NCBI RefSeq assembly: GCF_003635165.1 | Contig: NZ_ML058597.1 | Span: forward strand, 1-64,000 | DNA length: 64,000 nucleotides | Direction of reading: 5' to 3' | DNA from: Burkholderia sp. Nafp2/4-1b | GTDB taxonomy: Bacteria > Pseudomonadota > Gammaproteobacteria > Burkholderiales > Burkholderiaceae | Part shown: positions 46,514-55,579 of the stretch, piece after piece | How positions within the stretch are numbered: position 1 is the first letter of the stretch | How the letters are laid out: each line of letters starts with the position of its first letter | Program-made: the position numbers and the translations under genes | The notes under the pieces: model-generated | The model's database searches: none | What the model was told of the DNA's origin: nothing | Seen by the model: the letters and a program-made list of their open reading frames with translations, nothing else

Positions 46514-46589
46514 GCACGCGTGGATGGAGACACGGCGGTGCCGCGCGCGGGTGCGCGGTGCCGCCCGGACAGAATGACGGGGAGACTTC

Positions 46590-47414
46590 ATGAAGAAGCT
46601 GATTGTCGCGGGGGTCGTCGCAGGCGCGTCGACGCTCGCATCGGCCCAGCAGGCGGGCGACAACGTCGCGACGCTGGGCTGGCTGCACATCATGCCGCAG
46701 GATTCGACCAACGGACTGACGACGAATCTCGCGGGCATGCCGATCAACGGGCCGCTGCGGCTGCCCGGTTCGTTCACGTCGCCGGGCACGAGCCTGACGG
46801 TCAACAACGCCGATACGGTGGGCCTCACGCTCACGCACTTCTTCACCGACCATATCGCGGTCACGTCGGTGCTCGGCATTCCACCGGAATTCACGCTGAC
46901 CGGGCACGGGGTGATCCGGCCGCCGGGTCCGTCCGGCGCGCTCGGCTCGGTCGACATGGACAAGACATCGAACCAGCCGGCCGTGAAGAACGCGCGGCAA
47001 TGGAGCCCGACGATCATTCTGCAGTACTACTTCAATGCACCGACCGCGAAGTTCCGGCCGTTCATCGGGATCGGCGTGGCCTACAGCTGGTTCAGCAACA
47101 TCGAACTGAACGGCAACTTCGCGAAGGACATCAACGAGAACCTCGGCAGCGTGCTCGCGGCCGGCGCCGGCAAGCCGGGGCCGACGTCGGTGGAGGGCAA
47201 GGCGTCGTCGTCGTTCACGCCGGTCTACAACGTCGGCGCGAGCTACGCGATCGACAAGCACTGGGGGCTGACGGCGACGCTCACGTACATGCCGCTGAAG
47301 ACCTACTCGTCGCTCGTGATCAAGGCCGCCGACGGTTCGACGCTCGCGACCACGCGCACGCGGCTGAAGGCCGATCCGCTGATCACGTTCGTCGGGATTT
47401 CCTACAAGTTCTGA
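46590..47414 (+). CDS. OmpW-family outer membrane protein
   Basis: A 274-residue outer membrane beta-barrel of the OmpW family. It has a signal peptide (KKLIVAGVVAGASTLASA), the family's hydrophobic LTLTHFFTDHIAV strand, the PTIILQYYF and FRPFIGIGVAYSWF strands, and a C-terminal aromatic (VGISYKF) for barrel assembly. It is longer than E. coli OmpW (212 residues), mainly in the loop regions. OmpW-like barrels carry small hydrophobic molecules through the outer membrane. It sits between the DUF2957 pair and the PraB-like gene with short gaps, so a joint function is likely. Confidence 0.88.
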   Translation: MKKLIVAGVVAGASTLASAQQAGDNVATLGWLHIMPQDSTNGLTTNLAGMPINGPLRLPGSFTSPGTSLTVNNADTVGLTLTHFFTDHIAVTSVLGIPPEFTLTGHGVIRPPGPSGALGSVDMDKTSNQPAVKNARQWSPTIILQYYFNAPTAKFRPFIGIGVAYSWFSNIELNGNFAKDINENLGSVLAAGAGKPGPTSVEGKASSSFTPVYNVGASYAIDKHWGLTATLTYMPLKTYSSLVIKAADGSTLATTRTRLKADPLITFVGISYKF

Positions 47415-47537
47415 GCCGTCCGGCGCGCAACGCGCGTGCCGGCGGCTTCCTGCGACCGAACGGCCGGGCAGCACTCCGGTCGGGGTGTCGCGTTCCTGGC
47501 GGCATGCCGCCATTTGTGAAGAGAGGGGGCAGTTCAA

Positions 47538-48041
47538 ATGAGCATTCGCAAAATCGTATCGCTTGTTGCTGCAGTGGCATTCACCGCGGTGTCGGCCGCG
47601 CCTGCTTTCGCCGTGACCGTTTCGCGTGCCGATGGCCAGGCCATGAACCCGAACGGCGAACCGTTCTCCGCGTCGGGGATCACCACGCTCAGCAAGGGGG
47701 CAGTCAACGCGAGCTGCAACGCGACGTTCAACGGCACGATCACGTCGACGGGCATCGTCAACATCACGTCGACGACGTTCGCGGGCGGCGCGACGTGTGG
47801 CCTGATCAGCGGCAGCGCGACGAGTGCGGCGCCGTGGACGGGCCAGGCCGACAGCACGACGCAGTTGTCGATCAACAACGTGAAGGTGAACGTCACGCTG
47901 CTCGGCGCCTGCGGTCCGAGCAAGGTCGTGACGACGTGGAGCGATCCGAACTCGTCGCTGACGTTCAACAATTCGGTGCTGACGCCGGACTGTACGGTCA
48001 GCGGTACGGTCGCGACGTCGCCGAAATTCCACGTGCAGTAA
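47538..48041 (+). CDS. Exported PraB-like protein
   Basis: A 167-residue secreted protein with a signal peptide (VSLVAAVAFTAVSAAPAFA). The mature part is Thr/Ser/Asn/Gly-rich and all-beta in character, with four cysteines (VNASCNAT, GATCGLIS, LGACGPSK, LTPDCTVS) that could form two disulfides. It resembles PraB, the extracellular 'activator of alkane oxidation' of Pseudomonas, in length, composition and the repeated Cys-strand pattern. Combined with the OmpW-like porin, a role in handling hydrophobic substrates or surface assembly is plausible. The family call is moderate; the role is inference. Confidence 0.65.
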   Translation: MSIRKIVSLVAAVAFTAVSAAPAFAVTVSRADGQAMNPNGEPFSASGITTLSKGAVNASCNATFNGTITSTGIVNITSTTFAGGATCGLISGSATSAAPWTGQADSTTQLSINNVKVNVTLLGACGPSKVVTTWSDPNSSLTFNNSVLTPDCTVSGTVATSPKFHVQ

Positions 48042-48264
48042 GCGTCGCGCGATCGAAACCGGGCGCCCGCCAGTCACGAGGGCCGTGCAAGGATGCGCGG
48101 CCGGCGTTCCGGTGTCGCGATGCGTTGGCGGCGTCACGCCTATCGGCGTGACGTCCGGCTGGCCGCTTGCGTCGCGATCCGATGCGGGCGGCCGTCAAGG
48201 GGGACGGTGCGGCACACTGTCCCGCCTGCTTCAGCCCACACATAACAACCACTCCGGACCACCC

Positions 48265-49398
48265 ATGCTCACCGACCCAGCGAAGTATGGCGATGCCCGC
48301 GGTGCGACGCCTGACCGGCTGCGCACGGCCGCGTGGCTGCAGTATCTGATCGAACACTTGAACGAAGCGGCGTGCGGGGCGGCGGCCGACGGCGGCGTGA
48401 CGACCGTTCTGCCGTCGCGCGCGGTCGGCGTTCGAGCGGGCGCCGCCGTCAACCTGTCGTGCGACGCGCTCGCCGTCCTGCACGAACTCGCGCCGTGGAT
48501 CGTGGCGGACGGCGGCGCGTGCGCGTGCGATGCGAGCGATTCGCACGACGCCTGCGTGCATGTGCCCGATGCGCAGCAGCTTCTGCACGCGGAGCGCTGC
48601 TGCCCGGGATCGCGCGCGGTGTTCGACGCCGCGTACGGCTTCGTCGATGCGTGGGCGTTCGACGACACCGACGACGGCTGGGCCGCGCTGGAACGAATTG
48701 CCGGCGGTGTCGAATCGAGCCGCGGCGATGACGCCGACACCGACGCGCGCGAAGGGCGAGCGCTACCCGGCAACGACGAAGCGCCGCGTGCAAAGAATCT
48801 GAGAGAACGACGCGCGGCTATCGCAGCAGCCTGCGTCGACCCGACAGCGCGGCCCGGCGCGATCATCGACGCAATCGTGCTGCGCCTGTGCGGCCCGCGC
48901 GACGCCGCCGCGCGCATCGACGAGATGGCCGCGCTGGCGATGTTCTGCGCGGAGCTGGCGGCCGGCAAAGGGGTGTCGTTCGCTGCGTACGGCGGCCGGC
49001 ACAATCTCGTTGCGCGCGCGATTCGCGAACGTCGTGCCGATCTCGCGTCGGTGGACGGCCTGCTCGCGGCGACGGCCGTGTGCAGGCTCGACCGGCTCGT
49101 CGGTGCGGGCAGTTTCTGGGCCTATTACCTGCTGGCAGGCATCGTGATCGCGGCGCCGGACGTGGTGCGCGAATTCGCGCGTCGCTTTCAAGGCGACGCG
49201 TGGCGGATGTGGCTCGATGAAGCGCTCGCGTGGCCGGCGGTCGGTCGCTTCGGACGCAACGAGGATGTCGCGTTCGACCGCTTGAGCGGCGCGATGAGCC
49301 TGACGTCGAGAGCGAATCCGATCGTGCGCGCGAAGCGCGTGCGGCCGAGGGCGGCGCCGATCACGCGTTTCAGCACGGGCGGCGACAGCGTCCGGTGA
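48265..49398 (+). CDS. Hypothetical protein
   Basis: A 377-residue protein that I do not recognise. The N-terminal 130 residues contain six cysteines in ACACDASDSHDACVH and AERCCPG, a pattern seen in metal or redox proteins. A charged low-complexity linker follows (about residues 150-185), then a helical Ala/Arg-rich C-terminal domain (ARIDEMAALAMFCAELAAGK, SFWAYYLLAGIVIAAPD). There is no signal peptide, and one weakly hydrophobic helix near residue 300. It is convergent with betA across a strong terminator. Codon use is typical of the host. Confidence 0.6.
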   Translation: MLTDPAKYGDARGATPDRLRTAAWLQYLIEHLNEAACGAAADGGVTTVLPSRAVGVRAGAAVNLSCDALAVLHELAPWIVADGGACACDASDSHDACVHVPDAQQLLHAERCCPGSRAVFDAAYGFVDAWAFDDTDDGWAALERIAGGVESSRGDDADTDAREGRALPGNDEAPRAKNLRERRAAIAAACVDPTARPGAIIDAIVLRLCGPRDAAARIDEMAALAMFCAELAAGKGVSFAAYGGRHNLVARAIRERRADLASVDGLLAATAVCRLDRLVGAGSFWAYYLLAGIVIAAPDVVREFARRFQGDAWRMWLDEALAWPAVGRFGRNEDVAFDRLSGAMSLTSRANPIVRAKRVRPRAAPITRFSTGGDSVR

Positions 49399-49401
49399 AA
49401 T

Positions 49402-49436
49402 GAAAAACGGCTCGCGGCGAAAACGCCGCGAGCCGT
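49402..49436 (-). terminator. Intrinsic terminator of the bet operon
   Basis: A perfect 13-bp stem (ACGGCTCGCGGCG / CGCCGCGAGCCGT) with an AAAA loop at 49407-49436. On the minus strand it is followed by TTTTT, as needed to stop transcription coming from betA, whose stop is 47 bp upstream. It may also pause plus-strand transcripts. Confidence 0.85.
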
Positions 49437-49482
49437 GCAGGTGGCTGGCTGCTACCGCGCCCGGAGCAGGGCGCTGGCGCGG

Positions 49483-51183
49483 TTACACCGTCTCCGGCTG
49501 CCGCACCGCTTTCGCGACGTTCCGCGCCATCGCGCCGTTCGCGACGAAGTAGGGCACGTCGACACGCGCGAGCGGCGTGCGGCCACGGATCTTGTCCGCG
49601 ATCTTCTCCGCGATCATGATCGTCGGCGCGTTCAGGTTGCCGGTCGTGATGATCGGCATGATCGACGCATCGACCACCCGCAGCCCTTCCAGCCCGTGCA
49701 CGCGGCCCTCTTCGTCGACCACGGCCATGTCGTCATAGCCCATCTTGCACGAGCACGACGGATGGAACGCGGTTTCCGCGCGGGCCCGCACGAATGCGTC
49801 GAGTTCCTTGTCGCTCTTGCAGTCGGCGCCCGGGTTCAACTCACGGCCGCGATAGCGGTCGAGCGCGGGCTGCCGCATGATCTCGCGCGTCGCACGGATC
49901 GCATCGCGGAACTCGCGCCAGTCGAGCGCTTCGGCCATGTAGTTGAACAGGATGCTCGGATGCTCGTTCGGATCGCGCGAGCGCAGCTTCACGCGGCCGC
50001 GGCTGGGCGAACGCATCGACCCGACGTGCGCCTGGAAGCCGTGCATCTCGATCGCGTTCGAGCCGTTGTAGTTGATCGCAACGGGCAGGAAGTGATACTG
50101 GATGTTCGGCCACGGATCGTCGTCGCGCGTGCGGATGAAGCCGCCCGCCTCGAAGTGGTTGGTCGCGCCGAGGCCGGTGCCGTTCAGCATCCATTCGAGG
50201 CCGATCTTCGGCTGGTTCCACCACTTGAGCGCCGGATACAGCGATACCGGTTCCTTGCACTCGTACTGGATGTACATCTCCAGGTGATCCTGCAGGTTCT
50301 GGCCGACGCCGGGCAGGTCGAGCACGACCGGAATGTCGAGTTCCTTCAGCCACGCTCCGGGGCCGACGCCCGAGCGCTGGAGCAGTTGCGGCGATGCGAT
50401 CGCGCCGCTGCACACGAGCACTTCACGCCGCGCATGCGCGGTCGCGCGCTCGCTGCCGCGCAGGTACGTGACGCCCGATGCACGCTTGCCGTCGAACAGG
50501 ATGCGGTCGGCGAGCGCGTGCGTGACGATCTCGAGGTTCGGCCGCACCTTCGCCTGGTCGAGGTAGCCGCGCGCGGTGCTCGCGCGGCGGCCCTTCGGCG
50601 TGACGGTGCGATCCATCGGGCCGAAGCCCTCCTGCTGATAGCCGTTCAGGTCGTCGGTGCGCGGATAGCCGGCCTGCACGCCCGCATCGACCATCGCCTC
50701 GAACAACGGGTTCACGCCCGGCTTGCTGGTCGTGACCGACACCGGGCCGTCGCCGCCGTGATAGTCGTTCGGGCCGACGTCGCGCGTTTCGGCCTTCTTG
50801 AAGTACGGCAGGCAGTCGAGATACGTCCAGTTCTCGAGCCCCTTGTGCGTCGACCAGTTGTCATAGTCGAGCGCGTTGCCGCGGATGTAGCACATCCCGT
50901 TGATCAGCGACGAGCCGCCGAGCCCCTTGCCGCGGCCGCATTCCATCCGGCGGTTGTCCATGTGCGGCTCGGGGTCGGTCTCGTAGGCCCAGTTGTAGCG
51001 ACGGCCCTGCAGCGGATAGGCGAGCGCCGCCGGCATCTGCGTACGGAAGTCGAAGCGGTAGTCGGGGCCGCCCGCTTCGAGCAGCAGCACCGTGACATTC
51101 GGATCTTCCGTCAGGCGCGTCGCGAGCACGTTGCCCGCGGAACCGGCGCCGCAGATGATGTAATCGTATTCGCGTGTCGTCAT
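49483..51183 (-). CDS. betA: Choline dehydrogenase BetA
   Basis: A 566-residue GMC-family flavoenzyme that oxidises choline to betaine aldehyde (and on to betaine). The FAD motif [16 protein letters not shown] lies at residues 9-24, the GMC signature region [14 protein letters not shown] near residue 88, and the active-site His regions in [12 protein letters not shown] and [14 protein letters not shown] near the end. AGGAG lies about nine bases before the ATG at 51183. It follows betB by 22 bp. An upstream extension of the frame is antisense-like over betB and is rejected. Confidence 0.97.
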   Translation of the reverse strand: MTTREYDYIICGAGSAGNVLATRLTEDPNVTVLLLEAGGPDYRFDFRTQMPAALAYPLQGRRYNWAYETDPEPHMDNRRMECGRGKGLGGSSLINGMCYIRGNALDYDNWSTHKGLENWTYLDCLPYFKKAETRDVGPNDYHGGDGPVSVTTSKPGVNPLFEAMVDAGVQAGYPRTDDLNGYQQEGFGPMDRTVTPKGRRASTARGYLDQAKVRPNLEIVTHALADRILFDGKRASGVTYLRGSERATAHARREVLVCSGAIASPQLLQRSGVGPGAWLKELDIPVVLDLPGVGQNLQDHLEMYIQYECKEPVSLYPALKWWNQPKIGLEWMLNGTGLGATNHFEAGGFIRTRDDDPWPNIQYHFLPVAINYNGSNAIEMHGFQAHVGSMRSPSRGRVKLRSRDPNEHPSILFNYMAEALDWREFRDAIRATREIMRQPALDRYRGRELNPGADCKSDKELDAFVRARAETAFHPSCSCKMGYDDMAVVDEEGRVHGLEGLRVVDASIMPIITTGNLNAPTIMIAEKIADKIRGRTPLARVDVPYFVANGAMARNVAKAVRQPETV

Positions 51184-51205
51184 GACGGGGTATCTCCTCT
51201 CGTTC

Positions 51206-52675
51206 TCAAAACACCGGGTTGTAGCGGCCGAGCTCGACCTGTACCGACTTGATTCGAGTGTAGTGTTCGAGCGTCGTGATGCCGTTCTCGCGTCCGACAC
51301 CGGATTGCTTGTATCCGCCAACCGGCATCTCGGCCGGCGATTCGCCCCACGTGTTGATCCAGCAGATGCCGGCTTCGAGGCGATGGATCGTACGGTGCGC
51401 GCGCGACAGATTCTCGGTCACGACGCCGGCCGCGAGGCCGTAGTGCGTGTCGTTCGCGCGGGCGATCACTTCGTCCTCCGATTCGAAATCGAGGATGCTC
51501 ATCACCGGCCCGAAGATTTCTTCGCGGACGATCTTCATGTCGTCGCGGCAGTCGCCGAACACGGTCGGCGCGACGTACTGGCCCTGGCCAAAGTGACCGT
51601 CGGTCAGGCGCGTGCCGCCCGCCAGCAGCTTCGCGCCCTCGGTCTTGCCGCTCTCGATGAAGCCGAGCACCTTGTCGAGCTGCGCGGCCGACACGAGCGG
51701 GCCGAAATTGGTGTCGGCATCGGTCGGCTTGCCGACGCGGATGCGCTTCACGCGTTCGAGCACCTTCTGCGTGAACGCGTCCTTGACCGACCGGTGCACG
51801 AACACGCGCGTGCCGTTCGTGCAGACCTGGCCCGAGCTGAAGAAGTTGGCGGTCACCGCGATGTCGGCCGCGCGGTCGAGGTCGGCATCGTCGAACACGA
51901 TCAGCGGCGACTTGCCGCCAAGCTCCATCGTCACCTCCTTCAGCGACGATGCGCCGGCGAGCGACATCACCTTCTTGCCGGTTTCGACGCCACCGGTGAA
52001 CGACACTTTCGCGATGTCCGGGTGGCCGGTGAGCAGCGCGCCGACCGAGCCGTCGCCCTGCACGACGTTGAACACGCCGGCCGGCACGCCGGCTTCCGTA
52101 TAGATCTCCGCGAGCTTCAGCGCGGTGAGCGGCGTGACTTCGCTCGGCTTGAACACCATCGCGTTGCCGGCCGCGAGCGCGGGCGCCGTCTTCCAGCACG
52201 CGATCTGGATCGGGTAGTTCCACGCGCCGATGCCCGCGCACACGCCGAGCGGCTCGCGGCGCGTGTAGACGAACGACTCGGCGCGCAGCGGCACCTGCAG
52301 CCCTTCGATCGCGGTCGCGAGACCCGCGTAGTACTCGATCACGTCCGCTCCGGTGACGATGTCGACCGCGAGCGTTTCGCCGATCGGCTTGCCGGTGTCG
52401 CGCGTCTCGATCGCCGCGAGTTCGTCGTTGCGTTCGCGCAGCAGGTCGACGGCGCGGCGCAGGATGCGCGAGCGCTGCATCGTGGTCATTGCCGCCCATT
52501 CGCGCTGGCCTTCCCGCGCCGATGCGATCGCGCGGTCGACGTCGGCCGCGCTCGCCTGCTGCACCTGCGCGAGCAGTTCGCCGGTGGCGGGATCGAAGGT
52601 GTCGAAAGTCTTGCCGCTGGTGGCGTCGACGTAACCGCCGCCGATGTAGAGGCGCTGCAAACCGTATACGGACAT
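51206..52675 (-). CDS. betB: Betaine aldehyde dehydrogenase BetB
   Basis: A 489-residue NAD(P)-dependent aldehyde dehydrogenase. The cofactor region [13 protein letters not shown], the catalytic glutamate in TMELGGKSP and the catalytic cysteine in [11 protein letters not shown] are intact. It converts betaine aldehyde to glycine betaine. The start at 52675 has AAGGAG seven bases upstream and gives the length expected for BetB. It lies 32 bp after betI and 22 bp before betA in a classical betIBA order, although the betT choline importer is not adjacent. Confidence 0.97.
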   Translation of the reverse strand: MSVYGLQRLYIGGGYVDATSGKTFDTFDPATGELLAQVQQASAADVDRAIASAREGQREWAAMTTMQRSRILRRAVDLLRERNDELAAIETRDTGKPIGETLAVDIVTGADVIEYYAGLATAIEGLQVPLRAESFVYTRREPLGVCAGIGAWNYPIQIACWKTAPALAAGNAMVFKPSEVTPLTALKLAEIYTEAGVPAGVFNVVQGDGSVGALLTGHPDIAKVSFTGGVETGKKVMSLAGASSLKEVTMELGGKSPLIVFDDADLDRAADIAVTANFFSSGQVCTNGTRVFVHRSVKDAFTQKVLERVKRIRVGKPTDADTNFGPLVSAAQLDKVLGFIESGKTEGAKLLAGGTRLTDGHFGQGQYVAPTVFGDCRDDMKIVREEIFGPVMSILDFESEDEVIARANDTHYGLAAGVVTENLSRAHRTIHRLEAGICWINTWGESPAEMPVGGYKQSGVGRENGITTLEHYTRIKSVQVELGRYNPVF

Positions 52676-52707
52676 GAGGATCTCCTTGAGGGCGAGTGCG
52701 TGTCGCG

Positions 52708-53292
52708 TCATTCGGACGCGAGCAGCAGGTCGATGTAATCGTGGGCGAGCTTCGTTGCAGCCCGGGTGTCGATCGGGCCGCCGGCGAGCGCACCGCGCAG
52801 CCACAGGCCGTCGATCAGCGCGGCGAGGCCGCTGGCGGCTTCGCGTGCCTTCGCACGCGGCAGCGCCTTCGCGAATTCGGCGCACAGGTTCGAATGGAGG
52901 CGCCGCGTGTTGACGTGCTGCAGGCGCTTGAGCATCGCGTCGTGCATGCTCTGCGACCAGAACGCGAGCCAGGTCTTCATCACCGGCGCGCTGACCTGCG
53001 TGTCGTCGAAGTTCGCGGCGACGATCGCGCGCAGCCGCGAGCGCGGGTCCTTGCGGGCGGCGACGCGGCGCCGCGTGGTGGCGGTCCACAGATCGCGCAG
53101 CACGTGGCGCATCGTGGCTTCGAGCAGGCCGTCCTTGTCGCCGAAGTAGTGGCTGACGATGCCCGTCGAGATGTTCGCGCGCTGCGCGACCGATGCGAGC
53201 GTCGTGCCGGGCAGGCCGGCCTCGTCGATCGAGCGCAGCGTCGCGTCGATCAACTGGGCGCGACGAATCTCCCGCATTCCGACTTTCGGCAT
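52708..53292 (-). CDS. betI: Choline-responsive repressor BetI
   Basis: A 194-residue TetR-family repressor. The N-terminal HTH is [20 protein letters not shown] (about residues 30-49), preceded by the basic [14 protein letters not shown], as in BetI proteins. It represses betIBA and is released by choline. The probable operator, ATTGATCGTTCAAT, lies 60 bp upstream of the start codon. The length matches E. coli BetI (195). Confidence 0.96.
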   Translation of the reverse strand: MPKVGMREIRRAQLIDATLRSIDEAGLPGTTLASVAQRANISTGIVSHYFGDKDGLLEATMRHVLRDLWTATTRRRVAARKDPRSRLRAIVAANFDDTQVSAPVMKTWLAFWSQSMHDAMLKRLQHVNTRRLHSNLCAEFAKALPRAKAREAASGLAALIDGLWLRGALAGGPIDTRAATKLAHDYIDLLLASE

Positions 53293-53351
53293 CGCGACTC
53301 CCTTCGCCCGGACGGGCCGTTCACTGGAAGTCCAGAGCTTAGCGGTTTTTT

Positions 53352-53365
53352 ATTGATCGTTCAAT
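53352..53365. promoter_or_regulatory. BetI operator
   Basis: ATTGA-TCGT-TCAAT is a perfect dyad with 5-bp arms. It closely resembles the TTGA-N4-TCAA core of the BetI site known in the E. coli bet regulatory region. It is 60 bp before the betI ATG and may also affect the divergent side. Confidence 0.7.
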
Positions 53366-54022
53366 CAACAAAAAATCAGGGTCCGACGATGGATGGCGAT
53401 GCGGAGCGACGGCCGCCGACGTGGGTGCCGCGATTGTGCAGTTGCGGAATAACGGATTGAAAGAAGGTTAAATAATTTGAAGTTTGTTTAAAACGATTTG
53501 ATGGCCAGTGAAGCAAAGTACCCGAAAGTTTATCGATTCGATTTATTACACGTCGAAAGAATGTCGCGCTATGTGAGATTCGTGGAAATCCGGAAATTGA
53601 AAAGCCCTGGGCGAAGATCGGTAATTTCCGGAAATTCGTTTCAATCGTGCGATTCAATCGCATCATGTGCTTGAATTTAAAGGAAATGGGCGGATCTGAC
53701 ACCTGTTTCGAGGGGTGCGCGCAAACGATTGCCATCACCTTTCACTGAAATCCGCATACCATAAAAAACACTGAAAAAATTTGAATCATGCGTATTTCCA
53801 GGTGGAGTAGAGGGGATCGTTGGAATGACTTGAGTAAGTAATATTGCCCGTATTAGTATGGCGCCGCACCAGAAAGAAAGAATCGGCGCCGCGGAGGTTT
53901 GTCGCGGTGCGTCGGCAATGGCCGCGATCGACGATCGCGACACGGCCGGCGCCAGCCATTGCGCACCTGCAGCATGCCGCGACGCCGCGACGCCGAGACG
54001 CCGCATCAACCGGAGAATGACG
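53366..54022. other. AT-rich intergenic region upstream of the rhamnolipid operon
   Basis: About 650 bp with no gene; its 53440-53870 part is far richer in A+T than anything else in the window. It holds a perfect 14-bp palindrome AATTTCCGGAAATT (53623-53636), a second copy of its TCCGGAAATT half 38 bp upstream (53589-53598), and a 12-bp dyad AATCG-TG-CGATT (53643-53654). It is the likely control region of the rhl operon. A clear lux-type box (CT-N12-AG dyad) was not found by eye. Confidence 0.55.
53623..53636. promoter_or_regulatory. Palindromic site in the rhl upstream region
   Basis: AATTTCCGGAAATT is perfectly self-complementary, and the 10-base TCCGGAAATT is repeated directly at 53589-53598. 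The arrangement of two sites in an AT-rich control region suggests a dimeric regulator. The protein is unknown. Confidence 0.45.
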
Positions 54023-54925
54023 ATGCCGACCGAAAAACACGTAGTCCCGCTGCCGAATGGTCTGAAGATCTACGTCGAGCGGAACGTGTTCGATCCGTCG
54101 TTCGACACGGCGATGCTCGTGAACGGCGCGCTCGCGACGACTGCATCGTTCGGGCAGACCGTCCAGTATCTCGGCGAGCGGATGAACACGATCTGTTTCG
54201 ACCTGCCGTACGCGGGGCAGTCGCGCCAGCACAACCCGGGCTGCTCGATCCTGACCAAGGACGACGAGGCCGCGATCCTCCAGTATCTGGTCGAGCGCTT
54301 CGCGCCGGCGTTCCTCGTGTCGGTGTCGTGGGGCGGCGTGGCGTCGCTGTTCGCGCTCGCGCGCGGCTGCCCGAGCGTGCGGCGCGCGGCGATCTGCTCG
54401 TTCTCGCCGTTCCTGAACGACGCGATGGTCGATTACGTGACGCGCGCCCGCGACCACATCGCCGCCGGCGAAAACCTGAAGGCCGCGCAATTGCTGAACG
54501 ATACGGTCGGCCGCTACCTGCCGCGCATCATGAAGCTGTACAACTACCGCTACCTGACGCGCCTGCCGCGCGACGAGCAGGACCAGGTCGCGTTCCACGT
54601 CGACCAGATCCTGTCGCTGCAGCCCGAGCGTTACCTGAGCGAGTTCTCGAATATCCGCTGCGAGCTGCTGTTCCTGAACGGCGAGCGCGACGAATACACG
54701 ACGCCGGCCGACGTGCGCCAACTGGCCGCCCACGTGCCGCGCGCGCGCTTCGCGACGATTCCCGACGCCGGCCATTTCCTCGACATCGAGGGCCGCGCGC
54801 AGCGCGACACCACGCGTGCGGCGCTGCTCGACTTCTTCTGCGACGCGCCGCCCGTCGCCGCGGGCATCGCGCTCGGCGCCGCGCATGCGCGCGGGTCCGC
54901 ACCGATGCCGGCGATGTCGTCCTGA
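54023..54925 (+). CDS. rhlA: Rhamnolipid precursor synthase RhlA
   Basis: A 300-residue alpha/beta-hydrolase-fold acyltransferase that joins two 3-hydroxyacyl units into HAA, the lipid part of rhamnolipids. The catalytic triad is conserved at the same positions as in Pseudomonas aeruginosa RhlA: Ser102 in VSVSWGG, Asp223 in NGERDEYTTP and His251 in DAGHFLD. The ATG at 54023 follows GGAG by seven bases. It is the first gene of the rhl operon. Burkholderia RhlA enzymes prefer longer chains (C14) than the Pseudomonas enzyme; the chain length here cannot be read directly. Confidence 0.95.
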   Translation: MPTEKHVVPLPNGLKIYVERNVFDPSFDTAMLVNGALATTASFGQTVQYLGERMNTICFDLPYAGQSRQHNPGCSILTKDDEAAILQYLVERFAPAFLVSVSWGGVASLFALARGCPSVRRAAICSFSPFLNDAMVDYVTRARDHIAAGENLKAAQLLNDTVGRYLPRIMKLYNYRYLTRLPRDEQDQVAFHVDQILSLQPERYLSEFSNIRCELLFLNGERDEYTTPADVRQLAAHVPRARFATIPDAGHFLDIEGRAQRDTTRAALLDFFCDAPPVAAGIALGAAHARGSAPMPAMSS

Positions 54926-54992
54926 CGCAGCCGACCGCGCACCGCGCATACCGCGCGCATCCGAATTCCCATCCACACGAGGCAGGCCAGCC

Positions 54993-55562
54993 GTGAATAT
55001 CGTTCAGACCATCGCCATCGTCGTTCCGTGGGCCGCGTGGCTCGCCTACTGGATCGCAACGTCGCAGGGCGTGAAAACGACCGTGCGCAAGGAGGCGTCG
55101 CGCTCGCGCACGCTGCAGTCGATTCCGCTGATCGTCGGCGGCGCGCTGATCATCCTGCCCGACCCGTCGTGGCAGGCGCTCGTGCCCGACTGGCAGCGCT
55201 TCGGCCTGCAGACGCAATGCGGGCTCGCGGTGCTGGTCGCGGGGCTGCTGTTCTCGGTGTGGGCGCGGCTGCATCTCGGCACGAACTGGAGTGTGTCGGT
55301 CACGCTGAAGGAAAACCACGAACTCGTCCGCACCGGTCCGTATGGCCTCGTGCGTCATCCGATCTACACCGGCTGCCTGATCGCGCTGGCCGGCGCCGCG
55401 CTGATCGGCGACGAGTGGCGCGGCGCGCTCGGCGTCGCGCTCGTGTTCGCATCGCTCGCGTACAAGGTGCGCGTCGAGGAAAGCTGGCTCACCGGCCATT
55501 TCGGGCAGGCATACGCGCAGTACCGCCGCGAGGTCGCGGCGCTGATCCCCGGCTTCTACTGA
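54993..55562 (+). CDS. Isoprenylcysteine/phospholipid methyltransferase-like membrane protein
   Basis: A 189-residue membrane protein of the ICMT/phospholipid N-methyltransferase superfamily. It has four to five hydrophobic segments and the conserved C-terminal block LVRTGPYGLVRHPIYTGCL followed by RVEESWLTGHFGQAYAQYRR, where the RHP motif and the late Glu bind S-adenosylmethionine in the family. Translation starts at a GTG. It lies between rhlA and rhlB with short gaps, so it belongs to the rhl operon. The substrate is not known; methylation of a lipid intermediate is one possibility. Confidence 0.85.
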   Translation: MNIVQTIAIVVPWAAWLAYWIATSQGVKTTVRKEASRSRTLQSIPLIVGGALIILPDPSWQALVPDWQRFGLQTQCGLAVLVAGLLFSVWARLHLGTNWSVSVTLKENHELVRTGPYGLVRHPIYTGCLIALAGAALIGDEWRGALGVALVFASLAYKVRVEESWLTGHFGQAYAQYRREVAALIPGFY

Positions 55563-55579
55563 CTCCCGCGAGGCGCGCG

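Noticed and set aside
53690..53730. A CACC...GGTG dyad considered as a lux-type quorum-sensing box
   Set aside because: Only the four outer bases are symmetric, and the inner bases do not fit the CT-N12-AG pattern of CepR or LuxR sites.
53376..53738. A 120-codon minus-strand frame in the AT-rich betI-rhlA gap
   Set aside because: Codon use is unlike the genome, there is no ribosome site and no recognisable motif; the region reads better as regulatory DNA.
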